From contig CAWHQR010000002.1 of NCBI GenBank assembly GCA_963831605.1, positions 372,001-436,000 on the forward strand: 64,000 bases of DNA. Direction: 5' to 3'. This DNA comes from DASUPK01 sp963831605. Its GTDB lineage: Bacteria; Actinomycetota; Thermoleophilia; Solirubrobacterales; 70-9. Of the stretch, positions 16,491 to 24,176 are shown one piece after another (positions within the stretch are counted from its first letter, which is position 1; every line of letters starts with the position of its first letter). The notes beneath the pieces were generated by a model. The model saw only the letters and a program-made list of their open reading frames with translations, was not told the origin of the DNA and ran no database searches. The translations under genes and the position numbers were made by a program.

Positions 16491-16796
16491 GTGGAGGGAT
16501 CTCACGAAGTGGTGCGATCTATGAAGCCCGAGGCGGCGTGGGGTGCGGTCCAGCTCGGGTTTGCGGAGATTCTCGATTTGAGGACCGAGTTCGAGCGTCG
16601 CCGCCACGGCGCCCCCCCTGGGGCGCGACCGGTCTCCCTCGCCAACCACATCGTCAGCCCGGAGGGACCCGGCGCGATCTACCTCTGCCAACACGCCATC
16701 CGCTCGAAGGCGACCTTGCGCCGGGGGGCGGCGGAGGTTGCGGGTGGCTTCGCCGCGTGGAAGGAGGCCGGACTTCCAGTCGAGGAGGTCGCTTAG
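16491..16796 (+). CDS. Rhodanese-like domain protein, reduced
   Basis: The product is 101 residues from a GTG start (16491). The second half resembles a rhodanese/sulfurtransferase domain: PPGARPVSLANHI (substrate-entry strand), a short acidic loop, IYLCQHAIRSKATL (the active-site loop with a single cysteine) and VAGGFAAWKEAGLPVEE, the hallmark C-terminal motif. The N-terminal half is shorter than in normal single-domain rhodaneses of about 110 residues. Sulfurtransferase activity is plausible but the CxxGxR loop is atypical. Translation is probably coupled to the upstream GLSE-tailed gene. Confidence 0.6.
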   Translation: MEGSHEVVRSMKPEAAWGAVQLGFAEILDLRTEFERRRHGAPPGARPVSLANHIVSPEGPGAIYLCQHAIRSKATLRRGAAEVAGGFAAWKEAGLPVEEVA

Positions 16797-16802
16797 CCTG
16801 TG

Positions 16803-16860
16803 CGCCGGTGTCGGAGTAGGCCAAGCATCAGACCTCGAAGGTCTTAAACAACCGGGTCCA
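16803..16860. repeat. Short SnoaL tail facing a phage-protease-like tail (degenerate junction)
   Basis: GTGTCGGAGTAG at 16807-16818 is the SnoaL 3' block without the gene. Immediately after, the minus strand reads F-K-T-F-E-V-stop, ending near 16830, very like the V-K-T-F-E-I-D-stop end of the prohead protease at 26407. The shared DNA is CATCAG...CTCGAAGGTCTT. At 26.4 kb the same two tails converge in the same way, so this may be the scar of a lost copy of that arrangement. Confidence 0.35.
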
Positions 16861-16954
16861 ATCGGAACGCTTTTGGCTTATCCCATGCGCCAGTCGCCAC
16901 GGGCTCAGCCGAACGCGCCTTCTCCTGGGCCTGCTCGCGTGCGGCGGCGAGGTA

Positions 16955-17120
16955 GCTGTGAAGCGGCTCTTTGACCCCTCCCGCGACCCGGACGAGCGCG
17001 TCCGGGAGGACGACTGGTTCCCCGGCGACCCGGACCCGGAATCGCGAATCCCTCTACGCGCACGAGACGGTCGGGGGACGGCGGCGCTGGTATATGAACC
17101 TGCTGTTGGACGGGCGGCAA
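16955..17120 (+). pseudogene. Truncated, frameshifted copy of the zinc-finger gene at 23689-24030
   Basis: The + strand encodes AVKRLFDPSRDPDERVREDD and WFPGDPDPES, almost identical to the middle of the minus-strand gene at 23.7-24.0 kb. After one base shift it continues SLYAHETVGGRRRWYMNLLL. The zinc-binding N-terminal half is absent. No start codon can be assigned, so this is a remnant. The rest of the 16800-17175 interval has no gene I can support. Confidence 0.7.
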
Positions 17121-17175
17121 AGCGGCGGTCGTGAAAGGTCCCTAGGGCGAACTATGGTTACCGAAGGACAAAGTC

Positions 17176-17901
17176 GTGCACAAGCCGAAACCGGAGCCGA
17201 GAACGGGGGGGTCGGCCTACTACCTGGCGAGGTTGGCCGCAGTGGGCGTGCCTGCGCTTCTCGTGTGCGTCCTCGTCTTCACCGCAGCCGCGCTTGTGGT
17301 CCGGCCATGGCAAGGCACATCAGGCCACTCGAAGGGGGGAAGGGCTGAGGGCGGAGCTAAGGGCGGGTGGCTAGTCATAACGGAGCCGAGCGCACCGACC
17401 GGCCATTCGACGCGTCCCGGTGGGCGGAAACTCGAACCGACGGACGCGGCGACGCCCGTCCGTGCGCCGACATTGTCACGCTCACATGCCCCCACGGGGG
17501 AACACCCCACGCCGCCGGATGACCACACGCCGTCACCCACCCACCCCAGTCATCCGACGCACCCCACTCACCCGAGTCAGCCCACCCACCCCAGTCATCC
17601 GACGCACCCCACTCACCCGACTCACCCGACGCATCCCACTCAACCCCCTCACCCGACGCAACCGACGCAACCGACCCCACCGACCCAACCGACCCAACCG
17701 ACCCAACCGATCCAACACACCCCTCGCACCCCCCGCATCCCTAGCCCCCACCGCTCCGGAGCGACGTGGTTTCTCGGTGCCTGGGCTGAAAGGACCATCG
17801 AGACGATCGGACAGCAGGCTTCCGGGGAACGATCGACGGGGCCTACTGCGTGCCAGTTGCGTGCCAGGCGTGCCACTTTTCAACGACCCGAGGCGACCTG
17901 A
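17176..17901 (+). CDS. Single-pass membrane protein with a long Thr-His-Pro repeat domain
   Basis: The product is 241 residues starting at a GTG (17176) with an AAGGAC ribosome binding site nine bases upstream. A membrane segment lies at residues 17-43 (LARLAAVGVPALLVCVLV). The rest is extracytoplasmic and low complexity: from about 17525 to 17735 the DNA repeats units coding THP, SHP, TQP or THPTHP. Such Pro/Thr-rich stalks usually span the cell wall or are glycosylated. The final 45 residues are not repetitive. The gene ends 58 bases before the left attachment site, so it is the last chromosomal gene before the element. Confidence 0.6.
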   Translation: MHKPKPEPRTGGSAYYLARLAAVGVPALLVCVLVFTAAALVVRPWQGTSGHSKGGRAEGGAKGGWLVITEPSAPTGHSTRPGGRKLEPTDAATPVRAPTLSRSHAPTGEHPTPPDDHTPSPTHPSHPTHPTHPSQPTHPSHPTHPTHPTHPTHPTQPPHPTQPTQPTPPTQPTQPTQPIQHTPRTPRIPSPHRSGATWFLGAWAERTIETIGQQASGERSTGPTACQLRARRATFQRPEAT

Positions 17902-17959
17902 GGCGACCACGAAAACCGCATGTCTACGCATAACTTCGCTTTGTGAAGCGTTGGGCGCT

Positions 17960-17979
17960 AGATGTGGTACATCCCGGCG
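17960..17979. other. Left attachment site (attL core)
   Basis: The 20-base sequence AGATGTGGTACATCCCGGCG occurs here and again at 28814-28833. There it codes for the last residues of the Rrf2 regulator. Everything between is the inserted element. Confidence 0.85.
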
Positions 17980-18020
17980 AGAGAGCGGGTTTCCGCTTAG
18001 GCAAGCGGTTCGGGGGCCGC

Positions 18021-18058
18021 GTTCGCCATCTGTTCGCCACTCTGTTCGCCAGTCAGAC
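18021..18058. promoter_or_regulatory. Probable integrase arm-binding sites, left end
   Basis: Three copies of GTTCGCCA start at 18021, 18032 and 18044 (11 and 12 bases apart) and are followed by GTCAGAC. Two copies with the same spacing and the same GTCAGAC follow-on occur at 28712-28739 near the other end. They lie 42 bases inside attL. Helically phased direct repeats beside the core are typical arm sites of tyrosine integrases. Confidence 0.6.
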
Positions 18059-18187
18059 CGTGACGACCGCACGACGACACCGGCCACCCGTACCCATTTG
18101 ACGCCCTACGGCGCTCCTTTGGGTAACAGGCGAAGGAACGCCTGGGTAGAGACCAAGGGAAACGCATGGGTTTACAGCAGTGGTGGC

Positions 18188-19370
18188 CTACGGTGCCGCA
18201 GGAGTCGCGGCGCGAGCAGGCACCTCGGCGGCTTCTCGACCGGCTTCGAGGTAAGAGTCGAGCAGGGCAGCCGCCTCCTCCTCGGACCCCGGCATCAGGT
18301 GGCCGTAGCGGTCGAGGGTGATCGAGATGTTGGCGTGGCCCATGTAGGTCGACGAACGCCTTTGCGTTCACCCCGGCGGCGATCATCAGCGATGCGTAGG
18401 TGTGGCGGCACTCGTGGAAGGTGATCCGTTCCAGCTTCGCGGCCTTCCACGCCTTGTCGGCCCGGCGCTGGACCTGCTCGGCGTAGACGGGATCGGCTCC
18501 GGTGCGACCGAAAAAAAGATGTTCGCCGTCGCGCTCCACCCGTAGCCGCTGATCCATCAGGTGGTCGCGCAGGATGACCGGGATTGGCACTTTGCGCCGC
18601 CCGGCGTTCGACTTCAATCCGATCGGTCCCTCCTTCCAGTCCCAACCGAATTCGACCCGGAGCAGTCCAGCGGCAAGGTCGACATCGCAGGCTCGGAGGG
18701 CTTGGATTTCCCCACGCCGCAGACCCGCATACATCGCAGTCGCCCACAGCGGGCGATCATCCGGCGATGTGGCGGCGATCAGTGATGCCCCTTCGGATGG
18801 ATCGGCGATCCGGTCGCGGCGGCGATCCGAGCGCGGCAGGCGGAGCTTGTCGCAGGGGTTGACGACGATCTCTCCGCGCTCCAGGGCTTGGCGGTAGATC
18901 GCACGGACGGGAAGCAGGGTGACCTCGATCGTCGGCGGTGCGAGTCCCTGCTCGAGCAGATGGTGGACGAATCGCTGCAGCTCGACGCGGTCAAGATCGG
19001 CCAGCCTCACCGAACCGAACTCAGGGAGCACCCGCCGGCGCATCCCCTGGGCGTAGCCGCGGATCGAGGAGGGCTTGTAGCGGTCCCCGGAGCGGTTGCG
19101 AACCGTCCCCTCCACCGCGGCGGTGTGCCATGCCTCCCACGCCTCACTGATCGTGGTCGGCTTCGGTGCCCGCAGCCCGCCCTTGGAGAGCTGAGTGCTG
19201 GCGTCGTCGCGCCAGGTCTTCGCCTCGGCCTTGTTGGCGAAGGTCTTCCGAATCTTCTTCCCGTCGCGCTTGGAGAAGACCGACGCCTCCCAGCCGGCGC
19301 CGCAGCTACAACGTCCGTGATCACGACCTGGACAGCCCTTGGAGTGGAGCTTTCGGATTCCGGTGCTCAT
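18188..19370 (-). pseudogene. Tyrosine-family site-specific integrase, frameshifted before the catalytic tyrosine
   Basis: The N-terminal region has an arm-binding domain with CPGRDHGRCSC, then a core-binding SAM-like domain, then the catalytic domain with TAMYAGLRRGEIQAL (first Arg), a lysine-bearing hairpin and FHECRHTYASLMIAAG (H-x-x-R). One extra G near 18350-18356 shifts the frame. In the other frame the remaining motif continues STYMGHANISITLDRYGHLM with the catalytic tyrosine and ends at TAG 18188. Without correction the frame runs on to 17997 as non-family sequence. The start ATG (19370) overlaps the stop of the preceding gene as TGATG. The shift may be decay or a base-calling error. 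Confidence 0.82.
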
Positions 19371-19728
19371 CAGTCGCACACCAGCTCGCGGATGCGATCG
19401 AGCTTGGCCGCCTGATCCCCAGCCGCGATTTCCCGGATCTGCTCGTCGTTGGACGTGCCTGGACTTATGACCGCCTCGATCAATCGACCTGCGGGACTCC
19501 CAACATGGAAGAACCGGACGTCTTCGTCCTTGAGTTCGGGGAGCGCTTCATCGACGTGCCCGATGCCGACACCACGGAGCTGGTTGCTGATGTTTTCGCA
19601 GATCTGCGTCCCGAGCCGTTGAGCACCGTAGGCGTCTCGGACCGTTCGCATCTTCAACGTCAAGACGCCGCCGAATCGATGACCAGGTTCCTCAGCTCGT
19701 CCAAGCTCTTTACGTCTGGATCAGTCAT
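19370..19728 (-). pseudogene. Element-borne hypothetical protein, frameshifted near the N-terminus
   Basis: An AGGAG ribosome binding site precedes ATG 19728, which reads MTDPDVKSLDELRNLVIDSAA and then meets a stop. One base later a second frame continues LTLKMRTVRDAYGAQRLGTQ and runs to the stop at 19370. Adding one G to GCGGCGTC would fuse them into a 119-residue protein. The second part contains GHVDEALPELKDEDVRFFHV and a helical C-terminus. I recall similar proteins from actinobacterial mobile elements, but cannot name a function. Its stop overlaps the integrase start, so the two are translationally coupled. Confidence 0.6.
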
Positions 19729-19825
19729 TGCGTTAGCTCCTAGATAGTCGTTATTGGGTCGCTAGCGTGGACCTTATCAAGTCGCCGTGCACCTCGCGTC
19801 TACCCCTCGCTCGTCAATGCGCGTT

Positions 19826-20025
19826 TCATCCCAGCACCCGCTCCGCGTTCTCCTCGCACCACCGCTCGAGCTCGGCCACCGGGATCAGCCGCTTCGAGCC
19901 GCGCCGGATCACCCTGAGATCGGGACGGATGTTCTCGTTGAAAAAATCGACGCCGACGCCGATGGAGGCGGCAGCCTCCGGGACCGTCAGGGCAACACGG
20001 GGATCGGGGCGCCAAGCTTCTTCAT
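19826..20025 (-). pseudogene. Excisionase-like helix-turn-helix protein, frameshifted
   Basis: From ATG 20025 the first frame gives MKKLGAPIP. After a one-base deletion in the C run at 19999-20002, the second frame gives RVALTVPEAAASIGVGVDFF, then RPDLRVIRRGSKRLIPVAEL, then ERWCEENAERVLG and a stop at 19826. This is the MerR/Xis-like fold: a helix-turn-helix followed by a basic wing with V-x-R-R-G-S-K-R-L-I-P. Such small proteins bend DNA during excision of tyrosine-integrase elements. It lies just behind the integrase operon, as expected. About 66 residues when corrected. Confidence 0.65.
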
Positions 20026-20092
20026 CTCAGGTGCCGGCCCGGTCTGACCGTCGGAAACCCCTCAAGGAAAGGGGTAAGGGTTTTTGGGGGGG

Positions 20093-20247
20093 TCGCAGAA
20101 CCCCGCACGCAGATATGCCCCAAACGTGCGCACCCCTTTACCCCGCACGCAACCCCGCATGTCAGTACATGCACATGCGGGGTCTGCGGGGTGTGGTGGG
20201 TCGCCCTACCCCGCAGAGACCCCGCAGACGTTTTATGCGGGGTCGGA
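20093..20247. other. Iteron-like repeat cluster, probable replication origin of the element
   Basis: The heptamer CCCCGCA, or its complement, occurs at least eight times in 155 bases. Two perfect 10-bp inverted repeats are included: ACCCCGCATG (20152-20161) with CATGCGGGGT (20174-20183), and TCTGCGGGGT (20183-20192) with ACCCCGCAGA (20208-20217). There is no open frame. The cluster lies directly downstream of the RepA-like gene and upstream of the xis-like gene. Iterons next to a rep gene are the usual design of plasmid and satellite origins. Confidence 0.6.
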
Positions 20248-20263
20248 AGGGGTGAAAAGACGG

Positions 20264-21463
20264 TCACGCAGCCCACCACTGGCCCGCCTTTCCTTCTTCT
20301 TCGACACCGTTGACCAGCTGTTTCTTCAGCAGTTTTTGGAGCGTGTCCTGGATCGTCCGCACCTTCAGCGGCTTGCCGTGACCGTCCCTAGCGAGCTCGT
20401 CTCCGATCGACTGGACCGTCTCCGTGGCCCCTGAACGCAGCGCCGCCAGCACCCGGTTCTCCGAGGGTGTGAGGTCCTTGGGTGCCGCCTCGACGCCCTC
20501 TTCGGTCACCTCAATCTCGTAGTGCATCGGTGAGGTGAGGTCGCTCGGGTCATCGGCCCACACCTTCCGGCGCGTCCGAAAGGAGAGGTCAGGGATCTCG
20601 CCGCCGACGAACTCCCATAGCAGCGAGACGATGGCCGCCTTGTCTGGCTCGGTCTTCCGCTGCTCCACGGCCGCTGAGCCGAGTACTCGGCCCCAGGCTC
20701 CCGGCCCCACACCTGTGAAGCGGGATGCGCCCGTCCCCTCGCCGGTCTTGTTCCAGTGGGTGTTAACCACCAGAGAGGCGCCGGCCTCTTGGCAGATCAC
20801 CTGGATTCCTCCCAGGGACTCCCCCATTCCATAGAGATCTGCGCCTGCGCGACCTGGCACGGCCAGGTATAGGGGGTCCAACACCACCACCCGCGGCGAG
20901 TGCCGCTCCAGCTCCTTACGGACGTCCTCGAGGTGGTTCGCGTTGTCGAGCCGCGGTACGCGCAGCGAGATTTGCACCAGTCCGTCCCCCTCCAGGTCAT
21001 CAAGGCTCAGGTCACGGCCCCGGCAGATCGCGTCCAGGCGGCGAACCAAGTTGCGCTCTCCTCCCTCGCCGTGGAGGAAGAGCACCGGTCCCTGCTTGAC
21101 CTCGAAGCGGCCTTGCCACGGCGTTCCGCTCGAGACCGAAATGCCCAGGTCGCCTGCTGCCCAGGTCTTGCCCGCCTTATCCTCGGCTCCGATTACGCCG
21201 TAGTCCCTCTCCGGCCAGATGGTGTCAATCAGAAAGTCGGCGCTCTGGCTCTCGACTCGCCGGCGGATCTCCGACAAGCCGAAGAAGTGCATCCGGCCGG
21301 GTTCTTCGTGGTTGTGTTCCTCCTCAGTGCGAGGGTGCTCCGCATCGAACTCAGACTCGGCCGCAGGCGGCTCCTCCGGTGGTGGTGCCTCTCCCCATTC
21401 CCAGTTGCCGTCCTGCGCGGGGTTGAACGCCTCCTGGAATCGGGCGCCGAACTCGTCGTTCAT
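20264..21463 (-). CDS. RepA-like AAA ATPase (replicative helicase/initiator) with C-terminal winged helix
   Basis: The 399-residue product has a 75-residue polar N-terminus and a RecA-like ATPase core. The core has the P-loop IGAEDKAGKTWAAGDL, the FLHGEGGERNLVRRL segment, Walker B RVVVLDPLYLA, and a sensor-like SLVVNTHWNKTGEG. The last 80 residues (LTPSENRVLAALRSGATETV through VRTIQDTLQKLLKKQLV) form a winged-helix module. This combination is typical of AAA_25/RepA proteins in plasmids and satellites, which load or act as a helicase at an iteron origin. Its ATG overlaps the TGA of the zinc-ribbon gene (ATGA). It is the best-preserved large gene of the element. Confidence 0.8.
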   Translation of the reverse strand: MNDEFGARFQEAFNPAQDGNWEWGEAPPPEEPPAAESEFDAEHPRTEEEHNHEEPGRMHFFGLSEIRRRVESQSADFLIDTIWPERDYGVIGAEDKAGKTWAAGDLGISVSSGTPWQGRFEVKQGPVLFLHGEGGERNLVRRLDAICRGRDLSLDDLEGDGLVQISLRVPRLDNANHLEDVRKELERHSPRVVVLDPLYLAVPGRAGADLYGMGESLGGIQVICQEAGASLVVNTHWNKTGEGTGASRFTGVGPGAWGRVLGSAAVEQRKTEPDKAAIVSLLWEFVGGEIPDLSFRTRRKVWADDPSDLTSPMHYEIEVTEEGVEAAPKDLTPSENRVLAALRSGATETVQSIGDELARDGHGKPLKVRTIQDTLQKLLKKQLVNGVEEEGKAGQWWAA

Positions 21464-21600
21464 GCGGTCCCCCAGTTCCGGCCACCGAGAGTCTGCTGAG
21501 GCTCACCGTGATGGCGTCGACAGCCAGGGCAGAGCCAACCCCGGCCATCGAAGGGGAACAGGCGCCGGCACCTACGGCACAAGTGCTCGGGGGCGCTCAC
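21460..21600 (-). CDS. 46-residue zinc-ribbon protein translationally coupled to the RepA-like gene
   Basis: A GTG start at 21600 opens a frame of 47 codons ending in a TGA that overlaps the ATG of the RepA-like gene. The product has two zinc knuckles, LCRRCRRLF and LCPGCRRHH, the second followed by histidines, so one zinc ion could be bound by Cys4 or Cys2-CysHis. Small CxxC proteins in front of replication genes are common in actinobacterial elements. A role in replication or regulation is an inference. Confidence 0.6.
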   Translation of the reverse strand: MSAPEHLCRRCRRLFPFDGRGWLCPGCRRHHGEPQQTLGGRNWGTA

Positions 21601-22099
21601 AGCGCCTACCCGCGTCTAGTTGGTTAAGTTCGCCGGGAGGGTCAGGGTCGCCGCGGGACGACGAACTAGAGCGTGTCGACGTCCGCGATCGACGGGAACC
21701 GCGTGGCCGCGCAGAGCAGCTCGGGCGTCGTGCCCGGCCATGGGAGCGGATGTGGGTTCGCCCCAGCGTTCGGAGGGTGAAGCCCGCTCGAGTAACCCCC
21801 GATCCTCCCAAGCCGGGGGATCCGCCCCTGCGGAAAGGAGCGCCCAGGTTGCCCGGGTGCACATCGGCGGGATCTGCCGCGCCGCGGTTACGCCACGGGG
21901 AGGGAGGCATCGCTTGTCGCTGTCGATTCCAAAGCAAGACCAGTGTGAACGACCCATCGGTCGCCAAAACACGGAACGCCCCCACAAGGGGGGCGCCCGA
22001 GGCTTTGATCGACAACGCCAACTAAGCGATGCACCGAGAACCTTAGTGGGTCGGTCGGAGCGTTTTGTGAGACGCGGTACCCGGAGGTTGAGGCTTAAG
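21601..22099. other. 500-base interval without a supported gene
   Basis: Several long frames cross this interval on both strands, as expected at high GC, but none has a good start, a recognisable motif or natural composition throughout. It probably holds the promoter for the rep operon (minus strand). I see no strong repeat or hairpin. Confidence 0.4.
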
Positions 22100-22357
22100 T
22101 TAGTCGAGGCTGGCGGCGGCTTTGATCATGCGGATGTGGGTGGCATTGATCCAAACCTCCGCCCCGTCTTCATTGACGACCTTGATCAAGGGGAGAGCCA
22201 TCCTCTTCTGGCCCTCGATTTCACTCGTGACTTCCAAGACGGTGTTCTGTACTTCCATCGTCTCGTTGTCGTCAAAGACGATCTCGGCCTTGGCTTCGTT
22301 GTCAGCCACTTTCGCGAAGTCTATGGTCGGATTGGGGTAGGGAAGACATCCCCCCAC
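22100..22357 (-). CDS. Small hypothetical protein
   Basis: The product is 85 residues, acidic, without membrane segments. It has alternating strand-like segments (AKAEIVFDDNETMEV, RMALPLIKVVN) and ends with GAEVWINATHIRMIKAA, a pattern like small beta-barrel proteins with an I-x-x-I-x-x end (for example FlbD-like). No function can be assigned. It is the only minus-strand gene between the rep operon and the cargo block. Confidence 0.5.
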   Translation of the reverse strand: MGGCLPYPNPTIDFAKVADNEAKAEIVFDDNETMEVQNTVLEVTSEIEGQKRMALPLIKVVNEDGAEVWINATHIRMIKAAASLD

Positions 22358-22585
22358 TTGCTCTCATCGGTAGAAGAATGTCGATGCCCCCCAGGGTCGC
22401 CAATCGCCGCCCTGGACGGCGGTTTTCAGCCGAGACGTTTTCCATCTCGACCCTCCCCTTACCGACCCTCCCTGCGCGATCCGACCTGCTTCTCGAAGGC
22501 CGCCGGGTTGCTGGGGTTAACTGAAGGGTCACTCGAACCGAGAACGTGGCGCGCTTTTGGATCGATGTTGGTGAGGTCCTCTACA

Positions 22586-23377
22586 ATGCCGTTCGTGGCA
22601 CCGCTTTCGGTTCCGCCGGTGCTCCAACAACGAGTTGGCCTCACCCACCAGGAGTGGCTTGAGGCTGGCGTGTTCGCAGTCGCCCTCCTTTGCCACGCGA
22701 TGAAACGAGAAGACCTCTCCGGAGTCGATCTGCTCGACGTCGGGTGCGGGACCAAGCTTGCCGAGACGCTGCTCGGCAACTCGATGGCGATCGGCAGCTA
22801 CGTCGGGATCGATGTCTCCGCGGATCTCATCGATTGGCTCCAGGCCAACGTCTCCGACCCAAGATTCGAGTTTCACCGCCTCGATGCCCACAACGAGCGG
22901 TATAACCCCGACGGTGACGATCTCGGCAGCTTCGAGCTGCTGCCGGTCGGGGAGCGCTACTTCGACCTGATCTGCCTCTTCTCGGTCTTTACCCACCTCG
23001 CGCCCCACGACTACGTCTCCATGCTCCGCCTCCTGCGCCGGCACGCCAAGTCCGATGCGCGGCTCCTCTTCTCGCTTTTTCTCATTGATGAGGAAGGCGA
23101 ATGCGCCGTTCAGGCGGGCGCTCGAGGAGCAGCTCGCGAGCCCAGATCCCGAGGTCAGGCAGCGGGCGGAGGCGGCGCTGGAACGCGCCCTTGCGCATCG
23201 CGGCTCCCACAAAGGATCGCGTTTCATCGACGAGGCCCCGATCAGCCGCTGCGGGTCGCGAGGTACGAGCCGGATTACGCGCTCGAGCTGATCGCTGGTA
23301 CCGGATGGGACGTCCTCGAGGTGCACCCGCCCGAGGACCTACTGCTCCAGCACTACATGATCTGCGCCCCGGTTTGA
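22586..23377 (+). CDS. SAM-dependent methyltransferase with an internal out-of-frame segment
   Basis: From the ATG at 22586 the protein shows a class I methyltransferase core: motif I GVDLLDVGCGTKLAETLLG, the acidic end of strand 2 in YVGIDVSADLIDWL, RFEFHRLDAHN, and FDLICLFSVFTHLAPHDYV. After LFSLFLID (about 23090) the frame reads unnatural sequence until about 23240. The +1 frame over that stretch is protein-like (NAPFRRALEEQLASPDPEV, KGSRFIDEAP). Two compensating one-base shifts would explain this. The end (ARYEPDYALELIAGTGWDVL) is again normal. The substrate is unknown. Confidence 0.7.
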   Translation: MPFVAPLSVPPVLQQRVGLTHQEWLEAGVFAVALLCHAMKREDLSGVDLLDVGCGTKLAETLLGNSMAIGSYVGIDVSADLIDWLQANVSDPRFEFHRLDAHNERYNPDGDDLGSFELLPVGERYFDLICLFSVFTHLAPHDYVSMLRLLRRHAKSDARLLFSLFLIDEEGECAVQAGARGAAREPRSRGQAAGGGGAGTRPCASRLPQRIAFHRRGPDQPLRVARYEPDYALELIAGTGWDVLEVHPPEDLLLQHYMICAPV

Positions 23378-23391
23378 CTGGGGTCGGGCGG

Positions 23392-23497
23392 ACCTCTGGT
23401 ATTTGTTCGTCACCACGTTCCGCGCCGGAAAGGCTCATTGCGACGAGTGGTTACGGATCGTGCCGACGCCCTCGAAGCCGCCGGGCTGTCGGAGTAG
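23392..23497 (+). pseudogene. SnoaL-like gene 3' remnant
   Basis: One frame reads LWYLFVTTFRAGK and a shifted frame reads RRVVTDRADALEAAGLSE, ending at TAG 23495-23497. Joined, they give the last two strands and conserved C-terminus of a SnoaL-like protein. The N-terminal 90 residues are missing. The following 190 bases to 23688 hold no gene I can support. Confidence 0.6.
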
Positions 23498-23688
23498 CCG
23501 CTTTGGACGAAAAGGGGCTATAGCCGCCCGGTGTCAACAACCGGGGTGAAAATCCCCACGCGGGCGCTGGGCAGCCAACCTGAATACGCCATCTGACGCC
23601 TCTTACCGTCGGCTCGGCGCGGGGTATCGCGTTTCCGTCTCATTAACGCTCACCCCCTGGACGAACTTGTGTTGCTCCCGGCGATCGC

Positions 23689-24030
23689 TCATAGCTCCCC
23701 GTCCAGCAACAGGTGCATGTACCAGCGCCGACGGCCCCCGACCGTCTCATGCGCGAAGAGGGACCGCCATTCAGAGTCCGGGGAACCGGGGAACCAGTCG
23801 TCCTCGCGGACCCGCTCCTCCGGGTCCCGGGAGGGGTCGAAGAGCCGCTTCACCGCCTCCGTGTCGATCTCCCCTCGCTCCTCCAGCGGCCTCTCCCCCC
23901 GGTAGCGGCAGAAGTTCGAGCAGAAGACGTGGCCGCGCCGGCGCGGGCGGAAGAGCTGCCCGCAGTAGAGGCACTCGGCGCTCGGAGGCTGCAGGCGTTG
24001 CCCGTTTGCCGTGGCCGACTTCACGCGCAC
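23689..24030 (-). CDS. Zinc-finger-like protein of unknown function
   Basis: The product is 113 residues. A treble-clef or ribbon-like site is formed by CLYCGQLF and HVFCSNFCRYRG near the N-terminus. The second half is acidic with KRLFDPSRDPEERVREDDW and FAHETVGGRRRWYMHLLLDG. A truncated copy of the second half lies at 16955-17120. Similar proteins occur in Thermoleophilia without an assigned role. It is transcribed against its neighbours in the cargo block. Confidence 0.65.
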   Translation of the reverse strand: MRVKSATANGQRLQPPSAECLYCGQLFRPRRRGHVFCSNFCRYRGERPLEERGEIDTEAVKRLFDPSRDPEERVREDDWFPGSPDSEWRSLFAHETVGGRRRWYMHLLLDGEL

Positions 24031-24176
24031 GCGTTTCCTTTACATGGACGCAATCGGCGGTTTTTTTGAGCAGGCAGTTCTCGCCTCGCACCCTCCCCTA
24101 TGGCGGGGGAGACTGCGTGAGCGATGTCGGGAGTGGTAGACCGTGAGGACCGGGTCTTTGGCCGAGAGGAGCGACC

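Noticed and set aside
17525..17735. CRISPR or tandem regulatory repeat from THP-coding units
   Set aside because: The repeat lies in an intact coding frame and encodes a Pro/Thr/His stalk; there are no spacers.
18340..18360. Programmed frameshift in the integrase
   Set aside because: No slippery heptamer or downstream structure is evident, and similar one-base shifts occur in unrelated genes nearby.
20093..20247. CRISPR array from CCCCGCA repeats
   Set aside because: Repeats are only 7-10 bases, in both orientations and irregularly spaced, without unique spacers or cas genes; iterons fit better.
21572..22021. 149-codon minus-strand frame
   Set aside because: Arg/Ser/Pro-rich without motifs, and it overlaps the coupled zinc-ribbon gene; no ribosome binding site.
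23498..23640. A structured RNA or riboswitch, from CCGGGGTGAAAATCCCC
   Set aside because: One local hairpin is seen but no known conserved core, and the following gene is on the other strand.
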